The position numbers and the translations under genes are program-made. Positions 1-8,003 of a stretch of 64,000 nt of DNA are shown here, piece after piece. The notes under the pieces were generated by a model that saw only the letters and a list, made by a program, of their open reading frames with translations, was not told the DNA's origin and did no database searches. Every line of letters begins with the position of its first letter. Positions within the stretch are counted from its first letter, which is position 1. The stretch covers positions 124,001 through 188,000 of the forward strand of contig NZ_JABBNC010000012.1 in NCBI RefSeq assembly GCF_012933445.1, given 5' to 3'. The stretch comes from Actinoplanes sp. TBRC 11911. GTDB taxonomy: Bacteria > Actinomycetota > Actinomycetes > Mycobacteriales > Micromonosporaceae.

Positions 1-855
1 GCGATCCACCGGGTTGCTGTCGATGCCGACGTGGCGGTGGCGCCCACCGATGCCGTTACACCGACCGCCGACGTCGCTTCCGCCCCCGACGCCGCTCTCA
101 CCCCCGATGTCACGAAAAATCCGCTCTTCGCGGTCTTTCTCGGCAATGTGGACAGCGGCCTACGCGTCCCCGCGGACCAGGTCGTGCCGGCGATGCTGGC
201 CGCCGCACACGCCTTCCTGACCGAGCGCGCCGCGGACAACGCAGCGGAACGCCCGGCCTGGCGCCTGCGCGAACTGCCGGACGGCCCGGCCCGAGTCGCC
301 CGCCGCACGGCCGAGGCGCTCGGGTTGCGCCGCACGGCTTCGAGCGCCGTCCGACCCCCCTCTTCCGCCGAGCGCACGCCGATCGGCGTCGTCGAGCAGG
401 GCGACGGCTTGTTCGCGGTGGGCGCGCTGGTGCCGCTCGGCCGCCTCGGCGGTCCGGCCGTGGACCTTCTCGCCGGCGCGGACCACGTCGTCGTCACCAC
501 CGCGCGCGGGATCGTCGTGCGCGACCTCAGCGCCGCGGCCGCGCAGCGATGGCAGCGCGACCTGGCCGCGGTCGGGCTCGAGGTGGATCAGGAGTCGCGC
601 TGGACCGGCGTGACCGCCTGCGCCGGGCGGCCGGGATGCGCGAAGGCGCTCGCCGACGTCCGCGCCGACGCCGAGGCGACCACCTCGCACGTCGACGGCC
701 TCCCGGTGCACTGGGTGGGCTGCGCGCGCGGGTGCGGCAGCCCGTCCGGCGCGCACGTCCGCGTCGAGGCCACCGCCGACGGCTATCTGGTCGGCGACAT
801 CGCCACGTCCATGGTGGAACTAGGGGAAGTTGTAGCGGGGGCTAGGAGACGGTGA
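1..855 (+). CDS. cobG: precorrin-3B synthase CobG, C-terminal part
   Basis: Precorrin-3B synthase is a siroheme/iron-sulfur mono-oxygenase that turns precorrin-3A into precorrin-3B in aerobic cobalamin synthesis. The frame is open from the first base, so the real start lies before the window and about 284 residues are visible. Four cysteines at codons 619, 637, 721 and 733 (C-x5-C, then C-x3-C) form the siroheme/[4Fe-4S] ligand pattern of the nitrite/sulfite reductase fold. The segment around residues 1-40 of the visible part is Ala/Pro/Thr-rich and looks like an interdomain linker. The stop codon touches the start of cobH, so the two are in one operon. Family identity rests on the Cys pattern and on the cobH-cobIJ neighbours. 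Confidence 0.88.
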   Translation, partial: AIHRVAVDADVAVAPTDAVTPTADVASAPDAALTPDVTKNPLFAVFLGNVDSGLRVPADQVVPAMLAAAHAFLTERAADNAAERPAWRLRELPDGPARVARRTAEALGLRRTASSAVRPPSSAERTPIGVVEQGDGLFAVGALVPLGRLGGPAVDLLAGADHVVVTTARGIVVRDLSAAAAQRWQRDLAAVGLEVDQESRWTGVTACAGRPGCAKALADVRADAEATTSHVDGLPVHWVGCARGCGSPSGAHVRVEATADGYLVGDIATSMVELGEVVAGARRR

Positions 856-1472
856 TGGAGTACGAGCGGGACGGTGCGGAGATCTATCGGCAGTCGTTCG
901 CCACGATCCGGGCGGAGGCCGATCTCGCCGGGTTCCCGGAGGACGTGGCACGCGTGGTGGTGCGCATGATCCACGCCTGCGGGATGGTCGATCTCCCCGG
1001 CGATGTGGCCCACAGCGCCCAGGTCGCGACCGCCGCCCGCAAGGCTCTGCGGGACGGGGCTCCGATCCTGTGCGACGCGATGATGGTGGCCTCGGGCATC
1101 ACGCGCAAACGCCTCCCGGCCGACAACGAAGTGATCTGCACGCTGCGCGACCCGAGTGTGCCGGCTCTGGCCGACACGCTGGGGACGACGCGTAGTGCCG
1201 CCGCGCTGGAGCTGTGGCGGGATCGGCTGGCGGGCAGCGTGGTGGCGATCGGCAACGCGCCCACCGCGCTCTTCCGGCTGCTCGAAATGATCGAGGGCGG
1301 CGCCGCCCGGCCGGCCGCCGTACTGGGCATTCCGGTGGGGTTCGTCGGGGCCGCGGAGAGCAAGGAGGCGCTCGCCGCGTCCGATCTGGAGTATCTGATC
1401 GTGCGCGGGCGCCGCGGCGGCAGCGCCATCACGGCCGCCGCGGTGAACGCGCTGGCCTCGGAAGCGGAGTAA
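855..1472 (+). CDS. cobH: precorrin-8X methylmutase CobH
   Basis: CobH moves the C-11 methyl group to C-12, converting precorrin-8X to hydrogenobyrinic acid. The protein is 205 residues, normal for the family, and has the conserved RMIHACGMVD segment whose histidine is the catalytic residue in characterised CobH. A GTG at 852 is also in frame, but AGGAG at 844-848 is only 3 bases from it and 6 from the ATG at 855, so ATG is preferred. Its start overlaps the cobG stop by one base and cobIJ begins 7 bases after its end, which implies translational coupling within a cob operon. Confidence 0.93.
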   Translation: MEYERDGAEIYRQSFATIRAEADLAGFPEDVARVVVRMIHACGMVDLPGDVAHSAQVATAARKALRDGAPILCDAMMVASGITRKRLPADNEVICTLRDPSVPALADTLGTTRSAAALELWRDRLAGSVVAIGNAPTALFRLLEMIEGGAARPAAVLGIPVGFVGAAESKEALAASDLEYLIVRGRRGGSAITAAAVNALASEAE

Positions 1473-1479
1473 CAAGGCG

Positions 1480-2994
1480 ATGAGCGGACGGCTGTACGGA
1501 GTGGGCGTCGGACCGGGCGACCCGGAACTGGTCACGGTGAAGGCGGCGCGCCTGATCGCGGAGGCCGATGTGATCGCGTACCACGCGGCCCGGCACGGGC
1601 GCAGCAACGCGCGCGCGATCGCCGAGCCCTATCTCCGCGAGGGCCAGATCGAGGAAGCCCTGATCTACCCGGTCACCACCGAGGGGACCGACCATCCGGG
1701 CGGCTATCAGGGGGCGATCGACGAGTTCTACGCCGAGGCGGCCGCGCGCCTCGCGACCCACCTCGACGCCGGGCGGACCGTCGTCGTGCTGGCCGAGGGC
1801 GACCCGTTCTTCTACGGGTCCTACATGCACATGCACAAGCGCTTGTCCGACCGGTACGAGACGGCGGTCGTCCCCGGCGTGACGAGCGTGAGCGCCGCCT
1901 CGGCCGTCCTGGGCCGGCCACTGATGGAACGCGACGAGACCCTGACCGTGCTGCCCGGCACGCTCCCGCCCGCCGAACTGGCCGCCCGGCTCGCCGCGAC
2001 CGAGTCGGCCGCGGTGATGAAGCTGGGCCGCACCTTCGAGGGTGTCCGGGAGGCGTTCGCCAAGATCGGCCGGCTGGACGACGCCTTCTACGTGGAGCGC
2101 GCCACCACCGACCGCGAGCGGACGGCACCGCTGAAGGACGTCGACGCCGATTCGGTGCCGTATTTCTCGCTGGCACTGCTACCCAGCCCGGCCGCCACGG
2201 CCTTTGTCCAGAAAAATCCGGATGAAGCCGGCGACGGGAGCGTGACCATCATCGGGCTCGGGCCGGGGGATCCGATCTGGCTGACCGCCGAGGCCCGGCT
2301 CGCCGTCGCCGACGCCGACGACCTGATCGGCTACGGGCCGTACGTCGAGCGGGTGGCCGCCCGGCCCGATCAGCGGCGCCACCCCTCGGACAACCGGGTC
2401 GAGGCCGAGCGGGCCGCGTTCGCCCTCGACCTGGCCAAGCGCGGGCGCCGCGTGGTCGTGGTGTCGTCCGGTGACCCCGGGGTCTTCGCGATGGCCGCCG
2501 CCGTGCTGGAGGTGGCCGACGACCCCGCCTGGAAGGACGTGCCGATCCGGGTGGTGCCGGGGCTGACCGCCGCGCAGGCCGTCGCGAGCCGGGCCGGCGC
2601 CCCGCTGGGCCACGACTTCTGTGTGCTGTCGCTGTCCGACCGGCTCAAGCCCTGGTCGGTGATCGCCGACCGGCTCGCCGGCGCGGCCGCCGCCGACCTG
2701 GTGATCGCGATCTACAACCCGGCGTCGAAGAGCCGCAAGGAGCAGCTCGTCCGGGCCCGGGAGCTGCTGCTGCAGCACCGCGACGCGGCGACGCCGGTGG
2801 TGATCGGCCGGGATGTGGGCGGCCCCGAGGAGTCGGTCCGGATCACCACGCTCGGCGAGCTGGACCCGGCCACGGTCGACATGCGGTGCCTGCTGATCAT
2901 CGGGTCGTCGCAGACCCGGACGATCCAGCGCGGCGACGGTTCGGCGCAGGTTTTCACGCCTCGGCACTACCCCAACCGTCCGGAAACCGATTAG
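1480..2994 (+). CDS. cobIJ: CobI-CobJ fusion: precorrin-2 C20- and precorrin-3B C17-methyltransferase
   Basis: A bifunctional SAM-dependent enzyme of 504 residues. Residues about 1-240 are CobI (precorrin-2 C20-methyltransferase) and begin with the glycine-rich GVGVGPGDPELVT loop. Residues about 253-500 are CobJ (precorrin-3B C17-methyltransferase, ring contraction) and begin with the second copy IIGLGPGDPIWLT. CobJ also has the family's IYNPASKSR segment. Such fusions are common in actinobacteria. GGAG precedes the ATG (in GCGGAGTAACAAGGCG). It is the last cob gene of this end of the window; the next gene is an unrelated secreted enzyme 96 bases on. cobL, cobM and cobK lie 55 kb away at 58106-61321. 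Confidence 0.93.
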   Translation: MSGRLYGVGVGPGDPELVTVKAARLIAEADVIAYHAARHGRSNARAIAEPYLREGQIEEALIYPVTTEGTDHPGGYQGAIDEFYAEAAARLATHLDAGRTVVVLAEGDPFFYGSYMHMHKRLSDRYETAVVPGVTSVSAASAVLGRPLMERDETLTVLPGTLPPAELAARLAATESAAVMKLGRTFEGVREAFAKIGRLDDAFYVERATTDRERTAPLKDVDADSVPYFSLALLPSPAATAFVQKNPDEAGDGSVTIIGLGPGDPIWLTAEARLAVADADDLIGYGPYVERVAARPDQRRHPSDNRVEAERAAFALDLAKRGRRVVVVSSGDPGVFAMAAAVLEVADDPAWKDVPIRVVPGLTAAQAVASRAGAPLGHDFCVLSLSDRLKPWSVIADRLAGAAAADLVIAIYNPASKSRKEQLVRARELLLQHRDAATPVVIGRDVGGPEESVRITTLGELDPATVDMRCLLIIGSSQTRTIQRGDGSAQVFTPRHYPNRPETD

Positions 2995-3090
2995 CACTGC
3001 CGATGCAATCAGCAAGTTCCGACACCACGGCATCCAACCAACCGAAAGAAGGGGCGCCACCGAATAACCTGACCGAAGGGCCTGCCGACC

Positions 3091-4728
3091 GTGAATACCC
3101 CCCGCCGCCGCGTCGCCGTACTCGCCACGTCGATGCTCCTCGGGCTCGTGCTTCCGGCCGACCCGGTCCACGCCAAGGCCACCCCGACGACCAAGGCGAC
3201 GACCGCCGCCAAGGCCACCACCCCGCCGAAGGCCACCCCGGCGAAGGCCGCGACCCCCACCAAGGCGCCCACCAAGGCCCCGACGACCGTCAAGGCCGCG
3301 GCCACCGTCACCAAGACCACCGCGCCGACCGGCAAGACCACGACGCTGGCGGAGACCACGCCGACGCTGGCCGGCCGCCTGGCCGTGGTGAAGATCGCCA
3401 AGTCGATCAACTACTACCCGGCGGGCGCCGGCTGGTCGAAGATGTGGAGCTCGTGGGACGCCGCCAAGGTCGACGCCGACCTGGCCAAGGCCGCCGCGCT
3501 GGGCGCCACCAACGTGCGGGCGATCATCTTCCCGAACACGTTCGGCTTCCCCACCCCGCAGGCCGAGTACACGAGCCGGCTGGCGAGCTTCGTCTCCATG
3601 GCCGGGGCGCGTGGGATGACCGTGCGGTTCACGCTCTTCGACTGGTGGGACGGCTACTCCGAGGTCACCAACAGCGTCAACTGGGCCACCACCCTGCTCA
3701 CCCCGTACCGCAATGACAGCCGGGTCATCTCGGTCGAGTTGCAGAACGAGTTCAACCCGAGCGACACCGCGGCGGTCGCCTGGGCCAAGAAGATCGTTCC
3801 GGCCGTCCGCAGCGCGTTCCCGACCATGCCGCTGACCTTCTCGGTCGACGGCACCACCGGGATCCCGGGCATGTCGAAGATCAAGAGCGTGCTCGGCTCG
3901 ACCCCGGTGGACTTCTACGACTACCACTTCTACGGCAACTCGGAGCGCGCCCTCGCCATGGTCAAGCAGGCGCAGGCGGCTGTCGCCCCGGCGCCCGTGG
4001 TGATCGGCGAGGTGGGCCTGAACACGCTGCAGAACACCGAGGGTGAGCAGGCCGCCTTCCTGGCCCGGGTGTTCCAGGCGGCCACGCAGGCCGGCGTGCT
4101 GTCGGTGTCGCCGTGGACGCTGACCGACTTCGCCCAGGGCGCCATTCCGGACTCGCAGGTCGCGAAGCTGCCGGCCCAGTACAGCTACGGCCTCTACCGC
4201 ACCGACGGCTCCGCGAAGCCGGCCGCCGCCGTGGTCAAGGCCGCCTGGATGGCCGCCGCGATGCCGGCCGACCTGCTGGACAACGGTTTCGAGGCGGCCG
4301 CCGGACAGACCGCGTGGCGCCCGTTCCTGCCGGAGCTCGGCCTGGGTGTCAAGACGCAGGCGCAGGCGCGCAGCGGCAAGTGGTCGCTCAGCTTCACCAA
4401 CACCGGCAAGAACGCCTCCGGTGTGCCGTCCTGGCGGGTCGCCCCGATCACCCCGGTGCAGCCGAACCAGAAGTGGCACGCCGAGGTGTACGCCCGCGGC
4501 AACGCCGCCTCCGGCACCAACCAGATCGCGCTGAGCTGGTTCGACGCGAACGACAAGTGGCTGGGCGGCGCGTCCTCGGCGTCCCTGCCGGCGGGCACCA
4601 CCAACTGGACGAAGCTGGCCGTGGACGGCACCGCCCCGGCGGGTGCGGCGAGCATGCAGGTGCACCTCAAGTCGGGCGAGAACGACGGCACGATCTGGTT
4701 CGACGACGTGCTGGTCACCGCGGCCTGA
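3091..4728 (+). CDS. secreted glycoside hydrolase (GH5/clan A-like) with C-terminal carbohydrate-binding domain
   Basis: A predicted exported polysaccharide hydrolase of 545 residues. A signal peptide (about 1-28, ending in VHA) is followed by a Lys/Thr/Pro/Ala-rich linker (about 29-92), a TIM-barrel catalytic domain (about 95-385) and a beta-sandwich tail (about 392-545) resembling CBM4/9-type modules. The acid/base is probably Glu220 in LQNEFNP and the nucleophile Glu307 in VIGEVGL, spaced as in clan GH-A. The start is GTG. Its last 14 bases overlap the convergent glycosyltransferase at 4715, which places it at the edge of the glycan locus. The substrate cannot be read from sequence; family GH5 is the best guess and another clan A family is possible. 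Confidence 0.75.
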   Translation: MNTPRRRVAVLATSMLLGLVLPADPVHAKATPTTKATTAAKATTPPKATPAKAATPTKAPTKAPTTVKAAATVTKTTAPTGKTTTLAETTPTLAGRLAVVKIAKSINYYPAGAGWSKMWSSWDAAKVDADLAKAAALGATNVRAIIFPNTFGFPTPQAEYTSRLASFVSMAGARGMTVRFTLFDWWDGYSEVTNSVNWATTLLTPYRNDSRVISVELQNEFNPSDTAAVAWAKKIVPAVRSAFPTMPLTFSVDGTTGIPGMSKIKSVLGSTPVDFYDYHFYGNSERALAMVKQAQAAVAPAPVVIGEVGLNTLQNTEGEQAAFLARVFQAATQAGVLSVSPWTLTDFAQGAIPDSQVAKLPAQYSYGLYRTDGSAKPAAAVVKAAWMAAAMPADLLDNGFEAAAGQTAWRPFLPELGLGVKTQAQARSGKWSLSFTNTGKNASGVPSWRVAPITPVQPNQKWHAEVYARGNAASGTNQIALSWFDANDKWLGGASSASLPAGTTNWTKLAVDGTAPAGAASMQVHLKSGENDGTIWFDDVLVTAA

Positions 4729-6040
4729 GAACCGAGCGGTACACCTCTTCGATCTGCGGAACGACGCGCGACGCCGTGTAGTCCAGCCCCCGCTGGTACC
4801 CGGCGTCGCGCAGTCGTGCGGCCAGCTCGGAGTCGGCGAGCAACCGGCGGATCGCCGACGCGAGCGCGACCGGGTCACCGGGCGGCACGTGCAACCCGCT
4901 CTCCCCGTCCCGGATCATGTCGGCCAGTCCGCCGGTCCGGGACGCGATCACCGGCGTACGGGCCAGCAGCGCCTCCACGGCGACCTGGCCCATCGCCTCG
5001 TTGAGCGACGGCACCAGCCCGATCGCCGCGCCCCGCCACGCGGCCATCACCTGCGCGTGCGGCACGTCGTGGCGGACCACCACGCCGGGCGGGATCGGCG
5101 GTGTGTCCACCCGGGGCGTGCCGATGCAGACCAACGGCGGCGGTGGCGAGGTGGCCCGCCATCCGTTGACCAGCCGGCGGTAGGCACCGAACAGCACATG
5201 GACCCCCTTGTGGGGTCCGAGCGCGCCGACGAACAGCAGGTATGGCCGATCCGGGAGCCACGACGGCCGGGCTGTGGACAACGCCAATTGATCCAGCCCG
5301 TCCGGTACCATGCTGGATACCACTCGGATCGGCAGGCCCCCCGGCAGACGGGCACCGCGCAAGGCCTGCGCGACCGACGGAGAGATGGCCGTCAGCGCGT
5401 CGATCCCACGATGCCGGTGCGCGCGCAACGCGCTGGTCAATACGAGGGCGCGCGGCCGTCCATATTGGTCGGACGCACACGACACGCATCGCGCGAGGCG
5501 AGCCCCGCCGCACATGCCGCCCTCCCGGGCGTATGTCTTTTTGACGCACGTGAGCCCGAAGTCGTGAGCGGTGTGCACGTGCGGCAGTCCGGCCGCGCCG
5601 AAGCGCAGCGGCAAATAGCTGTACATCAGCCAGTCGTGGCTGTGTACCACGTCGAACGGAGAGGAGCGCAACACCCGGCGGATGTCCGCGGTCGTCAGCG
5701 GATCGGGCGCGGTGGGGTGGAAAGGCTTGGCGCGGTCCTGGTTCATGCCGGGAAGGAGGCTGGTGGCCACGCTGCGGACGCGAACGACGCGCACACCGGA
5801 CCGGGTCTCCGAGGCCGGCACGCCCGACGAGGCCGGCACGCCCGACGAGGCCGGCACGCCCGACGAGGCCGGCACGCCCGACGAGGCCGGCACGCCCGAC
5901 GAGAGCGGCGAGGCCGGCGCGAGCGTCAGCACGGTGACCTCGTGGCCGCGCCGGACCAGTTCCTCGCTGCTGGTCGCGACGCTGCGCTCCAGGCCGCCGA
6001 TCACCGGGGCGTAGAGGTTGGCCAGGTGCAGGATTCTCAC
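4715..6040 (-). CDS. glycosyltransferase family 4
   Basis: A cytoplasmic GT-B glycosyltransferase of 441 residues that would add a sugar from a nucleotide donor to a lipid-linked glycan. The N-terminal domain opens with ILHLANLYAPVIGGLERSV, typical of GT4. The C-terminal domain has LLFVGALGPHKGVHVL and the donor-binding NEAMGQVAVEALLARTPVIAS segment with the E-x7-E pair. The GTG start at 6040 overlaps the stop of the upstream flippase by 4 bases (GTGA). It is the last gene of the overlapping six-gene operon that begins at 11732. Five copies of a hexapeptide SSGVPA are inserted after LTLAPAS in the N-domain (see repeat 5811-5900). The specific sugar is unknown. Confidence 0.9.
   Translation of the reverse strand: MRILHLANLYAPVIGGLERSVATSSEELVRRGHEVTVLTLAPASPLSSGVPASSGVPASSGVPASSGVPASSGVPASETRSGVRVVRVRSVATSLLPGMNQDRAKPFHPTAPDPLTTADIRRVLRSSPFDVVHSHDWLMYSYLPLRFGAAGLPHVHTAHDFGLTCVKKTYAREGGMCGGARLARCVSCASDQYGRPRALVLTSALRAHRHRGIDALTAISPSVAQALRGARLPGGLPIRVVSSMVPDGLDQLALSTARPSWLPDRPYLLFVGALGPHKGVHVLFGAYRRLVNGWRATSPPPPLVCIGTPRVDTPPIPPGVVVRHDVPHAQVMAAWRGAAIGLVPSLNEAMGQVAVEALLARTPVIASRTGGLADMIRDGESGLHVPPGDPVALASAIRRLLADSELAARLRDAGYQRGLDYTASRVVPQIEEVYRSVLRPR
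5811..5900. repeat. 18-bp tandem repeat, 5 copies, in glycosyltransferase gene
   Basis: Five identical, head-to-tail copies of GAGGCCGGCACGCCCGAC. On the coding (minus) strand each unit encodes SSGVPA, so any whole-unit change keeps the frame. The repeat sits in the loop between an early strand pair of the N-terminal Rossmann domain. Sequence identity between units implies recent slippage. Confidence 0.97.
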
Positions 6041-7257
6041 GAGTGTCCCTTCCGGACGGCTAGCACGGCCACCGCGAGCGCGCCGACACCTTGGCCGGTC
6101 AGCCACGCGACGCCGACGCCCTCGATGCCGCTGCCGGGCAGCCACAGCCAGGTCAGCGTCAGGCAGACGGCGGCGATCAGCAGGTTGAGCCGCAGGCACC
6201 GGCGGAAGCGGCCGATCGATCGCCAATGCGCCACGGCGAGGTTGGTGATCGCGTCCGGGATCGCGGCCAGCACCAGGATCTGCAGCAAGATCTGGCCGCC
6301 GGTCGCGTAGGACGGGCTGAACAGCGCGAGAATCCGGCCGCCGCCGGCGAACAGCACGAACGCGGGCACGGCGATGACGACGAGCACGACCAGGGCGGCG
6401 CGGCGCAGCGTGGCGCCGGAGTCGTTGCTGCGTTCGGCATACAGCGCCGAGGCCACCGCGGGCGACACCATGAACAGCACCGACGCGGTCATCCAGGCGA
6501 CGTAGAAGTGCGCGTTCAGATCGGTGCCCAGCCGGGCGGTCACCAGCACCGGCAGCAACGCGGCCGGGCCCGCCTGGGCCAGGTTGATCAGGTGATGGCC
6601 GGTGAGCGCCCGGCCGACGGCCGGCACCTCCGCGGCCAGGCGGTCCACGCGCGGGCGGACCGAGACGACCGTGTACGCCGTGACGACGATCGACGGCAGC
6701 ACCCAGGCGAGCAGCACGGCCCCCCACGAGCGCATCCCCGCCCCGGTCAGCATGAGCAGCACGACGAGCTTGCCGACGGCCAGCGCGACGTTGCGCCAGA
6801 ACATCCCGTGGCTGGCCCGCCGCGCGACAAAGACGTAGTCGAGCAGCGTCGACGCGGTCAGCGTGACCGCGGTGGCCACCAGCGCGACCGCACCCGGCGA
6901 GCTCGCCAGGAAATGGAACCCGGCCGCGAGCGACGGCAGCAATGCCACGGCGGCGACCGCGGCCACCGTCGTCGCGACGCACCCCAGCGTCAGGCCGGCG
7001 CCGACGATTCGCGACCAGGCGGGCGGCGGGCTGCCCGGCAGCCGCTGGATGAACATGTGCCCGATGCCCAGATTGGACACCATGCTGACGACCGTGCCGG
7101 CGGAGATCAGCGCGGTGGCCGTGCCGACCGCCGGCTGCGCGAGCTGGCGGGCCGCGAGCAGCCAGAACAGGTAGCCGAGTGCGCTGGTGCCGACCGTGCT
7201 GGCCATGATGAGTGCGCTGTTGCGGGCCAGCGAGTCCCGCTTGACGAGGGTCAGCAC
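6037..7257 (-). CDS. polysaccharide flippase, Wzx/MATE-like family
   Basis: An integral membrane protein of 406 residues with about 12 hydrophobic segments. It starts with the LARNSALIMASTVGTSALGYLFWLLAARQL pattern usual in polysaccharide-type flippases (first helix plus amphipathic turn). It would move lipid-linked oligosaccharides across the membrane. The GTG at 7257 is the only reasonable start and overlaps the upstream gene by 7 bases. The stop overlaps the start of the downstream GT4 gene by 4. Lying among glycosyltransferases, a Wzx role is more likely than drug export. Confidence 0.82.
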   Translation of the reverse strand: MLTLVKRDSLARNSALIMASTVGTSALGYLFWLLAARQLAQPAVGTATALISAGTVVSMVSNLGIGHMFIQRLPGSPPPAWSRIVGAGLTLGCVATTVAAVAAVALLPSLAAGFHFLASSPGAVALVATAVTLTASTLLDYVFVARRASHGMFWRNVALAVGKLVVLLMLTGAGMRSWGAVLLAWVLPSIVVTAYTVVSVRPRVDRLAAEVPAVGRALTGHHLINLAQAGPAALLPVLVTARLGTDLNAHFYVAWMTASVLFMVSPAVASALYAERSNDSGATLRRAALVVLVVIAVPAFVLFAGGGRILALFSPSYATGGQILLQILVLAAIPDAITNLAVAHWRSIGRFRRCLRLNLLIAAVCLTLTWLWLPGSGIEGVGVAWLTGQGVGALAVAVLAVRKGHS

Positions 7258-8003
7258 CGGGCCGGACCCCGGCCGTAGAAGACGGTGCTGGCCGGGCCCA
7301 CGCTGATCTCGATGCGGTGCAGGCAGCCGTCCGGCGGGGCGGGCACGAAGACGTCGACCGACCGGGTGGTGTCCGCCTCGACGCGCAGCCGCCGGGCGTT
7401 GACCGTCCGGTCCCCCACGCGCACCCGCAGCGCGGCCGTCTCGGCGGGTTCCCCGGCACTGCTGAGCCGGATCGGCACGTAGACACCCCGCGCCGGCACC
7501 CGCACCGGCCGGTCGAGCGTGGCGGCCCAGCCGTTGAGGGCCAGGCTCGTGTACCCCTGCCGCGGCGGGTGCGGCATCCAGGCGTACAGGGAAACCGCCG
7601 CCACCGAGACGCCCAGCGCGAGACACGCCGGGATCGCGACCGTGACCAGGGTGCCCGCGGCCCGGGGATCGGCCGGGACGCGCCCGGCGCGCAGCAGCGC
7701 CACCACGGCGAGCGTGGTCGCGAGGATGGTCAGCGCGGCGGCCAGCGGACGGCTCGCGATCGGCACCCGCATCAGGTGCAGCGCGATCGCCACCAGCGGC
7801 AGGCTGACCAGCCCGGCCACCGCGGCCACGCCGAACCGTGGCAGCGGCGCGATCATCTCGTTGACCAGCGCCCGTAACCAGAGTTCGCCGATCGCGAAAA
7901 CCCCGGCCAGGCAGGCGAAGCGCACCGCGCGGGGCACGTCGCCGCCGATCGCCGGCGCGAGCATCGTCAGGTAGACGGCGGCGAGCAGGCGTGGCGTGGT
8001 CAT
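7251..8003 (-). CDS. membrane protein of unknown function in glycan operon
   Basis: A 250-residue protein with about six hydrophobic segments in residues 1-150 and a C-terminal soluble beta-rich domain (about 155-250) containing a Cys near the end (PPDGCLHRIEI). The layout, helices followed by an extracytoplasmic beta domain, recalls DUF1616-type proteins, but the resemblance is weak. The ATG at 8003 overlaps the stop of the GT-C-like gene (ATGA). Because it is translationally coupled to a flippase and glycosyltransferases, a role in export or polymerisation of the glycan is plausible. It is too short for a normal Wzy polymerase. Confidence 0.7.
   Translation of the reverse strand: MTTPRLLAAVYLTMLAPAIGGDVPRAVRFACLAGVFAIGELWLRALVNEMIAPLPRFGVAAVAGLVSLPLVAIALHLMRVPIASRPLAAALTILATTLAVVALLRAGRVPADPRAAGTLVTVAIPACLALGVSVAAVSLYAWMPHPPRQGYTSLALNGWAATLDRPVRVPARGVYVPIRLSSAGEPAETAALRVRVGDRTVNARRLRVEADTTRSVDVFVPAPPDGCLHRIEISVGPASTVFYGRGPARC

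Noticed and set aside
2179..4878. Very long open frame (about 900 codons) on the minus strand
   Set aside because: It mirrors cobIJ and the glycosidase codon for codon, is Arg/Gly/Ala-rich and shows no domain; an artefact of third-position GC bias. The same reason excludes many other long antisense frames here.
5811..5900. Possible CRISPR-like array
   Set aside because: Units are contiguous with no unique spacers and lie in frame inside a glycosyltransferase gene.
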